From Burkholderiales bacterium (lineage in GTDB: Bacteria > Pseudomonadota > Gammaproteobacteria > Burkholderiales > UBA6910), in contig BPKG01000001.1 of assembly GCA_026005015.1 (NCBI GenBank), positions 1,059,501-1,123,500 on the forward strand: 64,000 bases of DNA. The letters are read 5' to 3'. The notes under the pieces are model-generated. The model saw only the letters and a program-made list of their open reading frames with translations, did not search any database and was not told where the DNA came from. The stretch's first letter is position 1; each line of letters begins with the position of its first letter. Position numbers and translations under genes: made by a program. Below, piece after piece: positions 43,790-54,968 of this stretch.

Positions 43790-44308
43790 TCAATAGGGCA
43801 GCCACCGGGGCCGCTTGGCGGAGATGACCCGGGTGTTGACCCCCACCCAGTTGAGGCCCCCGAACAGGCGCGCGTGCTCGATCTTCACGCACCGGTCCAT
43901 CACCACCTCCAGCCCAGCGGCCAGGGCCTTCTCCGCTGCCTCAAAGTGGATGACGCCGATCTGCATCCACAGCACCTTGGCGCCGATGACGATGGCCTGA
44001 TCGGCGATGGGAGGAATGCCGGCGCTCTTACGGAAACAGTCCACGATGTCCACCTTCTCCGGGATGTCCAGCAGGCTGGGGTAGCACTTCTGTCCCAGCA
44101 CCTCCCCGTAGGAGGGGTTGACCGGGATCACCCGGTAGCCGTGGTCCAGCATGTATTTCGCCGCGAAATAACTCGGCCGGTACCAGTGGGCGGAGATGCC
44201 CACCACGGCGATCACCCGGTTCTCCTTGAGGATGCGCCGCAGGGCGGGGATGTCGGGTTCCTGGTACATGGGGGCGGAGGCATTGGCGGCTGCGGCCGAT
44301 TTTACCAT
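43790..44308 (-). CDS. CoA-binding Rossmann-fold protein (YccU type)
   Basis: 172 residues of the small CoA_binding_2 family: VIAVVGISAHWYRPSYFAAKYML, VIPVNPSYGEVLGQKCYPSL, ADQAIVIGAKVLWMQIGV and the closing NTRVISAKRP. Binds CoA in vitro in homologs; physiological role unknown. Overlaps the upstream aminopeptidase gene by 7 bp and precedes hisG by 87 bp. Confidence 0.9.
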   Translation of the reverse strand: MVKSAAAANASAPMYQEPDIPALRRILKENRVIAVVGISAHWYRPSYFAAKYMLDHGYRVIPVNPSYGEVLGQKCYPSLLDIPEKVDIVDCFRKSAGIPPIADQAIVIGAKVLWMQIGVIHFEAAEKALAAGLEVVMDRCVKIEHARLFGGLNWVGVNTRVISAKRPRWLPY

Positions 44309-45417
44309 TCCGCCCTCTGCATCCTGGCATCTTGGGGCGGCGACCGCCCGGGCTCGGTCCCGCCGGCGCGGGCGGCCAGGGCTTCCAGGGCCGCCAGGCG
44401 CGCTGCCTTGTCCTGGCGGGCCAGGGCCCTCACCGCGGCGTAGAAGCGCGGAAGATCGCCTCCTTCCCGGGCAAGGAGCGCTTCGAAAGCCGGCATGAGC
44501 TGGGTATAGGCCGCCACCGACGCCAGGTAGGCGTTGTTAAGCTCTCCGTCGAACCAGGAGTCATAGCCGGAAAAGCCGCCCCAGCGTTCCCTGAGCTGCC
44601 GGTAATCCTTCGCAAGGGCGCCGAGGAGCTCGCCCTTCCGCGCCCGCTTCTCCTCCCGGGGAAGATCGGCGCCGTAGGCCTCCTCCAGCCGATCCCGGTA
44701 CTCCAGCACCAGCCGGACGAAATCCTCTCGGCGCCCCCGGGCCGCGGCCTCGACGGCGCGCATGGCCTCGGTGCCCTGGGCCTCAAGCCAACGGCGCACC
44801 CCCTCCCGCTCCACCGCCGTGGCGAAGGACTCGTTGAACACGGAATCGTCCCGAACGTACACCACCTGGTGGGCGAGCTCGTGGAAGATCAAGCGCGCGA
44901 TCTCGGTTTCGGGATAGCGGAGGATGGTGGAGAGCACCGGATCGTCGAACCAGCCCAGGGTGGAATAGGCCGGCACGCCCCGCACCAGCACGTCGTAGCC
45001 CCGGGCCTTGAGCCCCGCGGCGAAAGCCTCCGCCTCCTCCCGGGCATAGTAGCCCCGGTAGCCCACGCAGCCCGCCACCGGAAAGCACCATTCCTTGAGC
45101 CGGGTGGAGAATTCCGGGGTGGCGAACACGTTCCACACCACGTAGGGCCGGTCCAGGGCGGCGTAGCGGCGGTAGCTCCCGTTGTCCGGCAACCCCAGCG
45201 CCCGGCTGGCGAACTCCCGGATCGCCAGCACTTGTTCGAGCCGATGCTTCACGGGATCGGGGGTGGCGGGATCGGCCAGCACCTGGGGAATCGGCTGGGC
45301 GCGGCGCATCACCTCCAGGTGCCCGCTCACCGACTGGGCGTAATAGCCCACGTTGGAGCAGCCGGCGAAGAGGAGCGCGGGAAGGACCCAGGCGATGCGA
45401 CCTGCCGAGGAAACCAT
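44302..45417 (-). CDS. Predicted zinc aminopeptidase lipoprotein (DUF2265 family)
   Basis: 371 residues. Lipoprotein signal IAWVLPALLFAGC with the lipobox cysteine at 20. Zinc-protease motif HELAHQVVYV (HExxH variant: HELAH) and a downstream FNESFATAVEREGVRRW that supplies a Glu. Family members are annotated as predicted aminopeptidases; substrates unknown. Downstream of and probably co-transcribed with the aminotransferase (9-bp gap). Confidence 0.88.
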   Translation of the reverse strand: MVSSAGRIAWVLPALLFAGCSNVGYYAQSVSGHLEVMRRAQPIPQVLADPATPDPVKHRLEQVLAIREFASRALGLPDNGSYRRYAALDRPYVVWNVFATPEFSTRLKEWCFPVAGCVGYRGYYAREEAEAFAAGLKARGYDVLVRGVPAYSTLGWFDDPVLSTILRYPETEIARLIFHELAHQVVYVRDDSVFNESFATAVEREGVRRWLEAQGTEAMRAVEAAARGRREDFVRLVLEYRDRLEEAYGADLPREEKRARKGELLGALAKDYRQLRERWGGFSGYDSWFDGELNNAYLASVAAYTQLMPAFEALLAREGGDLPRFYAAVRALARQDKAARLAALEALAARAGGTEPGRSPPQDARMQRAEW

Positions 45418-45426
45418 GATCCGATC

Positions 45427-46596
45427 TTAGCCCAGAAACCGGCGCAGACGCTCGATGCCCTCTTCCAGGCGTTCGAGGGAGTTGGTGTAGGCGAAGCGCA
45501 CGTGTTCCCGGGCGCGGTGTTCGCCGAAGTCGACGCCCGGCGTCACCGCCACGCCTGCCCGCTCCAGCAGGTCGAAGCAGAAACGGAAGCTGTCGCTGGT
45601 CAAGCGCCCGCAGCCGGCATACACGTAGAACGCGCCCTGGGGCACGAGGGGGATATCGAAGCCCAGGGACCGCAGGGCCGGCACCAGGAAGTCCCGCCGC
45701 CCCTCGAACTCGCGCCGGCGCGCTTCCAGGATTTCCACGCACTCGGGGGTGAAGGCCGCCAGCGCCGCGTGCTGGGACAGGGTGGGCGCGGAGATGAAGA
45801 GGTTCTGGGCGAGCTTTTCCGCCTCCCGCCCGTAGCCCTCAGGACACACCAGCCAGCCGAGGCGCCAGCCCGTCATGCCGAAGTACTTGGAGAAGCTGTT
45901 GATCACGAACGCTTCAGAGGAGACCGCGAGGGCCGTGCCCGCCTCGTGCCCGTAGGTGAGGCCGTGGTAGATCTCGTCCACGATGAGCCGGGCACCGCGG
46001 GGCTCCACCTGGGCCGCGATGGCCTGCAGGGTCTCGGGCGCGATCACCGTCCCGGTCGGGTTGGAGGGGGAGGCGAGCATGACCGCACGGACCGCACCGT
46101 TCCAGTGGGCATCGATCAGGGCTGGGGAAAGCTGGTAGGCGGACTCGGGCCCCACAGGCACGCCTACGCTTTCGGCGCCGACGAAGCGCACGAAGTTCCG
46201 GTTGCACGGATAGCTCGGGTCGGCCATCAGGACCCGGTCCCCGGGGTCGAGGAGTACGCCCGCCGCGAGCAGCAGGGCGCCGGAAGCCCCAGGCGTCACC
46301 AGGACGCGGGACGGCGCCACTTCCACCCCGTAACGGCGCCGGTACCAGCCGGCGATCGCCTCCCGCAGGGCCGGAAGCCCCGCCGCCGGGGTATAGGGCA
46401 CCGAGCCCCCCTCCAGCACCCGGCGCGCCGCGGCCGCCACCGGCGCGGGCGTGTCGAAATCGGGTTCCCCGATCTCCATGTGGACGATGGAACGCCCCTC
46501 GGCCTCCAGCGCCCTGGCCCGGGCGAGGAGCTCCATCACCTGAAATGGCCGGATGGCGCCCATGCGCCGGGCGGCGGGAGGCTCTGGGAGGGCCAT
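45427..46596 (-). CDS. Class I/II PLP-dependent aminotransferase
   Basis: 389 residues, fold type I. Contains VHMEIGEPDFDTPAPV, the Asp of VDEIYHGLTYG, the PLP lysine in SFSKYFGMTGWRLGW and the substrate Arg in HVRFAYTNS. Resembles aspartate/aromatic or alanine-type aminotransferases common in proteobacteria; amino donor not predictable. Sits upstream of the aminopeptidase. Confidence 0.9.
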   Translation of the reverse strand: MALPEPPAARRMGAIRPFQVMELLARARALEAEGRSIVHMEIGEPDFDTPAPVAAAARRVLEGGSVPYTPAAGLPALREAIAGWYRRRYGVEVAPSRVLVTPGASGALLLAAGVLLDPGDRVLMADPSYPCNRNFVRFVGAESVGVPVGPESAYQLSPALIDAHWNGAVRAVMLASPSNPTGTVIAPETLQAIAAQVEPRGARLIVDEIYHGLTYGHEAGTALAVSSEAFVINSFSKYFGMTGWRLGWLVCPEGYGREAEKLAQNLFISAPTLSQHAALAAFTPECVEILEARRREFEGRRDFLVPALRSLGFDIPLVPQGAFYVYAGCGRLTSDSFRFCFDLLERAGVAVTPGVDFGEHRAREHVRFAYTNSLERLEEGIERLRRFLG

Positions 46597-46688
46597 GGGA
46601 GGGCGGGAGCGATCGATTTTGCCGCCTATTGTAGCGAACCGGGCGGCGTCCGCTTACAGCGATTTCTTAATAGTTTTTTGCATGTTCA

Positions 46689-46694
46689 TATAAT
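46689..46694 (+). promoter_or_regulatory. Candidate -10 element of the GGDEF/EAL gene
   Basis: Consensus TATAAT in an AT-rich island (about 46660-46705) of the otherwise GC-rich gap between the divergent aminotransferase and GGDEF/EAL genes. No good TTGACA at 17 bp; TTCTTA-like sequence is the best -35. Confidence 0.4.
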
Positions 46695-46777
46695 GATTGA
46701 ATTTCCTGACACCTTCGCCTACCCTTACGCTAGGTTCGGTAGTGGCCATCCGCCTCTAGCCCCCGCCACCCGTTCGG

Positions 46778-49726
46778 GTGCGGGAGTGCTACGACGATGG
46801 AGGGGAGTTGCGAGGACGGGTTTTCTCTCGATTGCGCGTGCGGCTCCTGCTGCTGGCGCTGCTGGCGTCGTTCCCTGCGCTGGCCCTGGTGGCGTTCCTC
46901 GCCGAGGAGAGAAGGCTTGAGGCGATCGAGGACGCCCAGCGCGCCGCCCTCCAGGTGGCGCGGGACGCGGCGTCCCATCACCGCCGTCTGGTGGAGCAAA
47001 CCCGGAACCTGTTGCTGAGCCTCGCCTTCTCCCCCGAGCTGAGGGGCGATGACCCCGACGCCTGCAGCGAGACCCTGCGCCGGGTGCTGCGGACGACCAG
47101 CACCTTTACCAACCTGGGCGTCATCCGGCCGGACGGGGCCCTGTTCTGCAGCGCCGTGCCTTTTTCACTGCCCCTAGACATGTCCGACCGGGAATACTTC
47201 CAGCGGGCGCTTCGCACCCGGGACTTCGTGGCCGGCAACTATATCGTGGGCCGGGTGACCGGCGAGCCCAGCATCGTGTTCGCCCTGCCCCTGCTCGGCC
47301 AGGACCCAGCCGGCACCTCGGTCCTCTACGCCGCCGTGTCGCTGCGCTGGATTCGCGAGCACGTCGATCGGCGGGCGCTCCCCGAGGGCTCCCAGGTGAT
47401 CGTGACCGACCCCGCCCAGCGAGTCCTGGCCTACCTCCCGGACGGTCAGGAGTGGACCGGCAGGACCATCGGCGACACCGAAGTAGGGCAGGCGATCGCC
47501 TCGGCCCGTGGAGAGGCCACGGCGAGCGCCCGCGGGCTCGACGGCAAACAACGCCTCTACGGGATCGTTCCCTTTCACGAGAGCTCGGGCGGAGACCCTT
47601 TGCATCTTGCCGTCGGCATCCCCGAGTCCGTGGCCTACGCCGAGGCGACCACCCAGCTCGCCACGGGAATCGGCGCCGTTGGCCTCGCCATCGTGGCGCT
47701 CTCCCTCCTCATGGGCTGGGGCGGAAACGTCTTCCTCCTGCGCCAGGTCGACGATCTGCGGCGCGCGACTCAAAGGCTTCAGGCCGGCGACCTGGGCGCC
47801 CGAGCCCAGGTGTCGGGGGGCATCGCGGAAATCGAGGAGCTGGGGTCGGCCTTCAACGCCATGGCCGAGGCCCTGGAGAGGCGCGTCCAGGAAATCGAGA
47901 CCCTGAACCGCCTCTACGCCACCCTGTCCGCGGTGAACGGCACCATCGTGCGGCTGCGGGACCGGGAGGAGCTGCTCACGGAGATCTGCCGGATCACCCA
48001 GGGCTTCGGCGGCTTCCTGCTGGTGGCGGCGGTCGAATACGAGGAGAAGACCGGGACCGCCCGCCTCACGGCCCATGCGGGCGATCCGGAGCTTTCGGCC
48101 GCCCTGCGCTCGGGGCTCGAGCCCGAAACGGCACACCCGGATGCCCCGACCTGGGACGCCCTCCGTCGCGGCGAGGATGTGATCTGCCCCGAGCTTGAAA
48201 CATCCGATCCGGGAGGGCCGTTCTTCCAGCTCGCTCGCCTCCGGGGCTGCAAATCGTGTGCAGTGCTCGTGCTCAAGGGCGAGCGCCTCTACGGAACCCT
48301 CAATTTCTACGCCGCGGCGCCCCGCTACTTCGAAGGTGAGAGCCTGCGGCTTCTGCGGGAAATCGCGGCCGACGCCGCCTTCGGTCTCGCCATGACGGAG
48401 AAGGAGGCCCAGGTCCAATACCTCTCCTTCCATGATCCCTTGACCGGGCTCCCCAACCGCGCCCTGTTCCGGGACCGGGCGGCCCAAGCCCTGGCCCGCG
48501 CCCGGCACGGCGGGCGGTCCATGGCCATTACGGCGGTAAGCGTGGACCGGCTCATCCAGATCAACGACACCTTCGGCCAGGCCACGGGAGACGCGGTGCT
48601 TCGGACCGTCGGCGAGGCCCTCGCCGCGGGGCTGCGGGAGGGGGACACCATCGCCCGGCTCGGGGGGCACCAGTTCGGTCTTCTGCTGGCGGACCTCGCC
48701 CGGGCGGAGGACGCCGCCACCGTGGCGAAGCGCCTCCTCGACCGCTGTCCCGGTGCCGTGCCGGGCCCCCAAGGGGAGGTGACCTTCAGCCTTGCTGCCG
48801 GCGTGGCGGTCTTCCCTCAAGACGGCGAGGATGGCGAGACCCTTGTCCATCATGCGGAGCTCGCCATGCGCTCCGTCGCCCCCGAAACGGGGCACGCCCT
48901 CGCGTTCTTCTCCGCAGACATAGGGGAGCGGGTGAGAGCGCGCCAGGCCATTGAGTCGGGGCTGGCCAACGCCTGGGAGCGGGGCGAGATGGCCCTGCAC
49001 TACCAGCCCGTCGTGGACCTGTGGACCGGCGAGGTGGTCGGAGCGGAGGCGCTGATCCGCTGGGAGAGCCCCATCCTCGGGCCGGTGCGCCCGGACCAGT
49101 TCATCCAGATCGCGGAAGCCACCGGCCTCATCGTCCCCCTGGGGGAGTGGATCTTGCGCACCGCCTGCGCCCAGGCGCAGCAATGGGCCGAGGCATTGGG
49201 GCAACCCTTCCGGCTAGCAGTGAACATCTCCACCCGGCAGCTCGCCCAGCCGGGGTTCGCCCAGGGCATCGCGGCGCTGCTCAAGGAATCGGGCTTGGAC
49301 CAGCGCTGCGTCCAGATGGGGCTCGAAATCACCGAGTCGGCACTGATGCACAATCTGGAACAGGCGGCGCATACTCTCCAAGCGGTGAGAGAGCTTGGGC
49401 TTTTCGTGGCAATCGACGACTTCGGCACCGGCTACTCCAGCCTCGCCTACCTGCGCAAGCTTCCCCTAGACACGCTCAAGATCGACCGCTCCTTCGTCCG
49501 GGAGGTGGTGACCGACCCCAGCGCCGCCGTTGCCGTAAAATCCGTGATCGCCTTGGGCCAGAACCTCGACCTGTGCGTCGTCGCGGAAGGGGTCGAAACT
49601 GAAGACCAGTTCCGACTCCTGCAAGAGCTCGGGTGTAATGCCGGACAAGGTTATTTCTTCGCCCCGCCCCTGCCAGCGGTCGAGTTCGAAGGGCGGTTCC
49701 TGAAACCAAGGAGGCTTGATCCGTGA
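46778..49726 (+). CDS. Membrane sensor with HAMP, GAF, degenerate GGDEF and intact EAL domains
   Basis: Up to 982 residues from GTG at 46778; starts at 46808 or 46832 (TTG) are also possible. Two membrane helices (about 20-40 and 290-318) enclose a periplasmic sensor domain. Then HAMP (about 318-370), GAF (about 385-545), GGDEF-like (about 550-710) and EAL (about 715-975). The GGDEF site reads GGHQF, so cyclase activity is unlikely, but the RxxD inhibitory site (REGD, five residues before) is kept. The EAL site is complete: AEALIRW, NISTRQL, LEITESAL, DDFGTGYSSL, LKIDRSF and AEGVETE. Predicted c-di-GMP phosphodiesterase, perhaps gated by the GGDEF-like domain. Confidence 0.92.
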   Translation: MRECYDDGGELRGRVFSRLRVRLLLLALLASFPALALVAFLAEERRLEAIEDAQRAALQVARDAASHHRRLVEQTRNLLLSLAFSPELRGDDPDACSETLRRVLRTTSTFTNLGVIRPDGALFCSAVPFSLPLDMSDREYFQRALRTRDFVAGNYIVGRVTGEPSIVFALPLLGQDPAGTSVLYAAVSLRWIREHVDRRALPEGSQVIVTDPAQRVLAYLPDGQEWTGRTIGDTEVGQAIASARGEATASARGLDGKQRLYGIVPFHESSGGDPLHLAVGIPESVAYAEATTQLATGIGAVGLAIVALSLLMGWGGNVFLLRQVDDLRRATQRLQAGDLGARAQVSGGIAEIEELGSAFNAMAEALERRVQEIETLNRLYATLSAVNGTIVRLRDREELLTEICRITQGFGGFLLVAAVEYEEKTGTARLTAHAGDPELSAALRSGLEPETAHPDAPTWDALRRGEDVICPELETSDPGGPFFQLARLRGCKSCAVLVLKGERLYGTLNFYAAAPRYFEGESLRLLREIAADAAFGLAMTEKEAQVQYLSFHDPLTGLPNRALFRDRAAQALARARHGGRSMAITAVSVDRLIQINDTFGQATGDAVLRTVGEALAAGLREGDTIARLGGHQFGLLLADLARAEDAATVAKRLLDRCPGAVPGPQGEVTFSLAAGVAVFPQDGEDGETLVHHAELAMRSVAPETGHALAFFSADIGERVRARQAIESGLANAWERGEMALHYQPVVDLWTGEVVGAEALIRWESPILGPVRPDQFIQIAEATGLIVPLGEWILRTACAQAQQWAEALGQPFRLAVNISTRQLAQPGFAQGIAALLKESGLDQRCVQMGLEITESALMHNLEQAAHTLQAVRELGLFVAIDDFGTGYSSLAYLRKLPLDTLKIDRSFVREVVTDPSAAVAVKSVIALGQNLDLCVVAEGVETEDQFRLLQELGCNAGQGYFFAPPLPAVEFEGRFLKPRRLDP

Positions 49727-50652
49727 AGATCGCCATCGTGGGCGCCGGAGGCGTCGGTGGATATTTTGGCGCGCGGCTCGCCGCCGCGGGAGAGGACGTG
49801 ACCTTCATCGCCCGGAGCGCTCATCTGGAGGCTATGCAGAAGGCGGGGCTCATCGTGCGCTCGGCCCTGGGGGACTTGCACCTTAAGCCGGTCAGGGCGA
49901 CAAACGACCCGGCGGCCGTGGGCCCGGTGGATCTCGCCATCATCGCCGTCAAGCTCTGGAGCACCGAGGAGGCGGTAGAGTCGGCGAAACCCCTCCTCGG
50001 GCCGCACACGGGGGTGGTCTCCTTCCAGAACGGGGTAGACGCCGTGGACATCCTGATCCGCCGCCTGGGGCGTACCCACGCTATGGGGGGCGTGGCCCAC
50101 ATCGCGGCCTTGATCGAAGCCCCGGGCGTCATCCGCCACAACGGCACCATGGCCAAGCTCACCTTCGGCGAGCTGGACGGAACGGCCTCCCCCCGGGCCA
50201 AGGCCTTCCTGGAAGCCTGCACGCGAGCAGGGATCGAGGCCCACCTCTCCGGCGACATCCAGCGGGCCATCTGGGAGAAGTTCGTGTTCCTGGTGGGGCT
50301 CTCCGGCATGACCTCCCTCACCCGCATGCCCATCGGCCCGATCCGGGAAGACCCGGTCACCCGGGAGTTGCTGCGGGACGTGATGAACGAGGTGGTGGCG
50401 GTGGCCCGGGTCAAGGGGATCGACCTGCCCCCCGACACGGTGGACCAGCAGATGCGGTTCACCGACGGTCTGCCCCGGGACATGGTTTCCTCCATGCTGG
50501 GGGACCTGCGGCGGGGCAACCGGCTCGAAGTGCCCTGGCTCTCCGGCGCGGTGGTGCGGCTGGGCCGGGAAGCCGGCGTCCCTACGCCCCTCAACCGGGC
50601 GATTTACGCCGCGCTGAAGCTCCACGCGGACGGTGCCGCGGCGCTCCCATGA
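49723..50652 (+). CDS. Ketopantoate reductase-like 2-oxoacid/2-oxoacyl reductase (ApbA/PanE family)
   Basis: 309 residues from the GTG at 49723, overlapping the preceding stop. NADP-binding start MKIAIVGAGGVGGYFGARLA, VDLAIIAVKLW, FQNGVDAVD and the catalytic Lys in IQRAIWEKFVFLVGLSGMTSLTR, then RLEVPWLSGAVVRLGREAGV. The family reduces ketopantoate, but paralogs act on other 2-oxo compounds; one PanE paralog in Methylobacterium reduces oxalyl-CoA to glyoxylate. Which applies here is not decidable from sequence alone. Confidence 0.85.
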   Translation: MKIAIVGAGGVGGYFGARLAAAGEDVTFIARSAHLEAMQKAGLIVRSALGDLHLKPVRATNDPAAVGPVDLAIIAVKLWSTEEAVESAKPLLGPHTGVVSFQNGVDAVDILIRRLGRTHAMGGVAHIAALIEAPGVIRHNGTMAKLTFGELDGTASPRAKAFLEACTRAGIEAHLSGDIQRAIWEKFVFLVGLSGMTSLTRMPIGPIREDPVTRELLRDVMNEVVAVARVKGIDLPPDTVDQQMRFTDGLPRDMVSSMLGDLRRGNRLEVPWLSGAVVRLGREAGVPTPLNRAIYAALKLHADGAAALP

Positions 50653-50656
50653 TCCT

Positions 50657-51379
50657 TCAAATTCCCCAGCCGGTGACCGGAATCGTCTGCCCGGTGATTC
50701 CCGCCGCCGCGTCGGAGGCGAGAAACACCACTACCCGGGCGATGTCTTCCCGCTTGGTCCACTTCTTGAGGTCCTTGGGCTTCATGGCCTCGATGTTGGT
50801 GGCGGTGTCCACCAACCCGGGCGCGACAGCGTTCACCCGGATGCCGTAGTCCCTTCCCTCCAGGGCCAGGGTCCGGGTGAGGGCGTCTACGCCCGCCTTG
50901 GCGCAGTTGTAGGCCACCATGTTCGCTTGAGGCGTTCCCGCCCGGGAGAAGTTGATGATGGCGCCGCCACCCGCCTCTTTCATGCGCGGAAAAGCGGCCC
51001 GAGCGCAGAGGAAGGCGGAGAGCAGGTTGTTGCCCACCTCGTGATGCCAGTCCTCCAGCGTGTGCTCCGTCGCCGGCTTGTAGCGGGTGAGCCCGCCGGC
51101 CAGGTTCACCAGCACGTCGAGCCGGCCGTACTCGCCCATGACCCGCTCGATCGTCTGGCTCACTTGCGCCTCGTCGGTCAGGTCCGCCGCGATGGGCACG
51201 ACCCGCGCGCCGCTTGCCTTGAGCTCCTCCGCCCGCGCCTCCACCTTGTCCCGGCTGCGGGCGGCGATGGCCAGCCATGCCCCTTCCGCCCCCAAGGCCT
51301 GGGCCACGGCGATGCCCACCTGGCCGCCGCCGCTCACCCCCGTCACCAGCGCAACTTTGCCTTTCAAGACGTCCGCCAT
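50657..51379 (-). CDS. Short-chain dehydrogenase/reductase
   Basis: 240 residues from the ATG at 51379 with a perfect GAGGAGG upstream (the GTG at 51388 lies within that site). Classical SDR: ALVTGVSGGGQVGIAVA (glycine-rich loop with an extra residue), NLAGGL, catalytic Ser in INFSRAGTPQ and Tyr-Lys in YNCAK. FabG-like oxidoreductase with unknown substrate. Convergent with the KPR-like gene, stops 4 bp apart. Confidence 0.9.
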   Translation of the reverse strand: MADVLKGKVALVTGVSGGGQVGIAVAQALGAEGAWLAIAARSRDKVEARAEELKASGARVVPIAADLTDEAQVSQTIERVMGEYGRLDVLVNLAGGLTRYKPATEHTLEDWHHEVGNNLLSAFLCARAAFPRMKEAGGGAIINFSRAGTPQANMVAYNCAKAGVDALTRTLALEGRDYGIRVNAVAPGLVDTATNIEAMKPKDLKKWTKREDIARVVVFLASDAAAGITGQTIPVTGWGI

Positions 51380-51554
51380 GGCAGTCACCTCCTCGATTGT
51401 CCCGACCGCGCCCGCGGGCTCGGTTGCCGCTTCTCCGCCCGCCTCCTTCCCCTCGACACGCTGCGGGATGCTTCATTAGATCGTCGCCGCCCCCGTTCGT
51501 GCCCCGCGCCTGGACGGCGGCAAACGGCGATGGGTTCTCAACCGGACCGCAGCC

Positions 51555-51668
51555 TCAGTCGTGGGGCAAAGGCAGGGCGGTGTTGTACTTCACGTTGGGG
51601 ATCCGCGCCTGCCACTGCAGGATCTCCAGGATCTTGCGATCGATGGCGTCCAGCTCGACGGTTGGCAT
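51555..51668 (-). pseudogene. Truncated Lrp/AsnC-family regulator remnant
   Basis: A 37-codon frame encodes VELDAIDRKILEILQWQARI, the opening of the Lrp/AsnC winged helix, then ends after NTALPLPHD. The HTH recognition part and the RAM domain are missing. It is divergent from the AceE/MdeB-like gene, as mdeR (Lrp family) accompanies mdeB in Pseudomonas, so it is likely the remains of the cognate regulator. The rest of the 51389-51800 gap shows no gene. Confidence 0.7.
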
Positions 51669-51800
51669 TCTTGACCTCCCTAGGGGTGCGAGGCGCAACA
51701 ACATGGCGCTATTGGGCGCCCATTCGAGGATTTTCGCAATCCTTCCCGCTGGAATCGGCGTAATCTTTTTCCTACAAGTGAAACGCCCGGAGACCGCACC

Positions 51801-54449
<2,649 letters not shown>

Positions 54450-54527
54450 GGCGTGGGGCAGGGGAAAGACGGCGGCGCGGAGCGGGCGGGTCCGCCGAAC
54501 GCCCGTTCCCGTCCCAGCCAAAAAAGA

Positions 54528-54551
54528 GGGCGCGCTTGAGGCGCGCCCTTT
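54528..54551 (+). terminator. Rho-independent terminator of the E1 gene
   Basis: GGGCGCGC-TTGAG-GCGCGCCC followed by TTT and preceded by six A, so it may work on both strands. About 80 bp past the E1 stop. Confidence 0.8.
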
Positions 54552-54650
54552 GAATCACCGGTTCGCGAGGAGGAGGAGGAAGAGCGCGAACCGGGCCCTG
54601 CGAGCGCCCGCCGGGGGGGCGGACGCCCGGGTCGGTAAAGACCTGAATCC

Positions 54651-54821
54651 CTAGCAGGCTGCCGGCGCTCCCCCCTTCCCGGTGCCGGTCTTGCCCGGCT
54701 GCACAGTCTTTACGAAGACCGCCTTGATGCCGGTCCAGGCCCGGGCGAGCAATTGTCTGAGGACCTGCGCCCGTAGCTGCCTGGCCTCGTGGAGGACTGC
54801 GTTGGCTTGGTCAAAATTCAT
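54651..54821 (-). CDS. Small uncharacterised protein (56 residues)
   Basis: An ATG at 54821 opens a 57-codon frame (MNFDQANAVLHEARQLRAQV at the start, Lys/Gly-rich near the end, final Cys). The first half is a predicted amphipathic helix with regularly spaced Leu and Arg, reminiscent of short proteobacterial proteins of the form M-x-D-x-A-x5-AR-x-LRA. The ribosome binding site is weak. It lies between the E1 terminator and a divergent LysR gene. Function unknown. Confidence 0.45.
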   Translation of the reverse strand: MNFDQANAVLHEARQLRAQVLRQLLARAWTGIKAVFVKTVQPGKTGTGKGGAPAAC

Positions 54822-54968
54822 ATCCGTTCTCTACACTGTCGAGTGATCGAATTCCTTTCATCGCAGCACTTGTTGCGACGTTGCCTACAGGGTCAATATA
54901 GAGATTTTTTGCGCCGCAACAAATGATTTATTATTATGTGATGAATTAGCTGGACTAATCCATATCCC
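54822..54968. promoter_or_regulatory. AT-rich divergent promoter region before the LysR gene, with an inverted repeat
   Basis: Arms TTGTTGCG (54870-54877) and CGCAACAA (54915-54922) are a perfect 8-bp inverted repeat separated by 37 bp, flanking an AT-rich core. Widely spaced arms around a promoter suit a LysR-type regulator acting on itself or on the divergent small gene. Confidence 0.5.
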
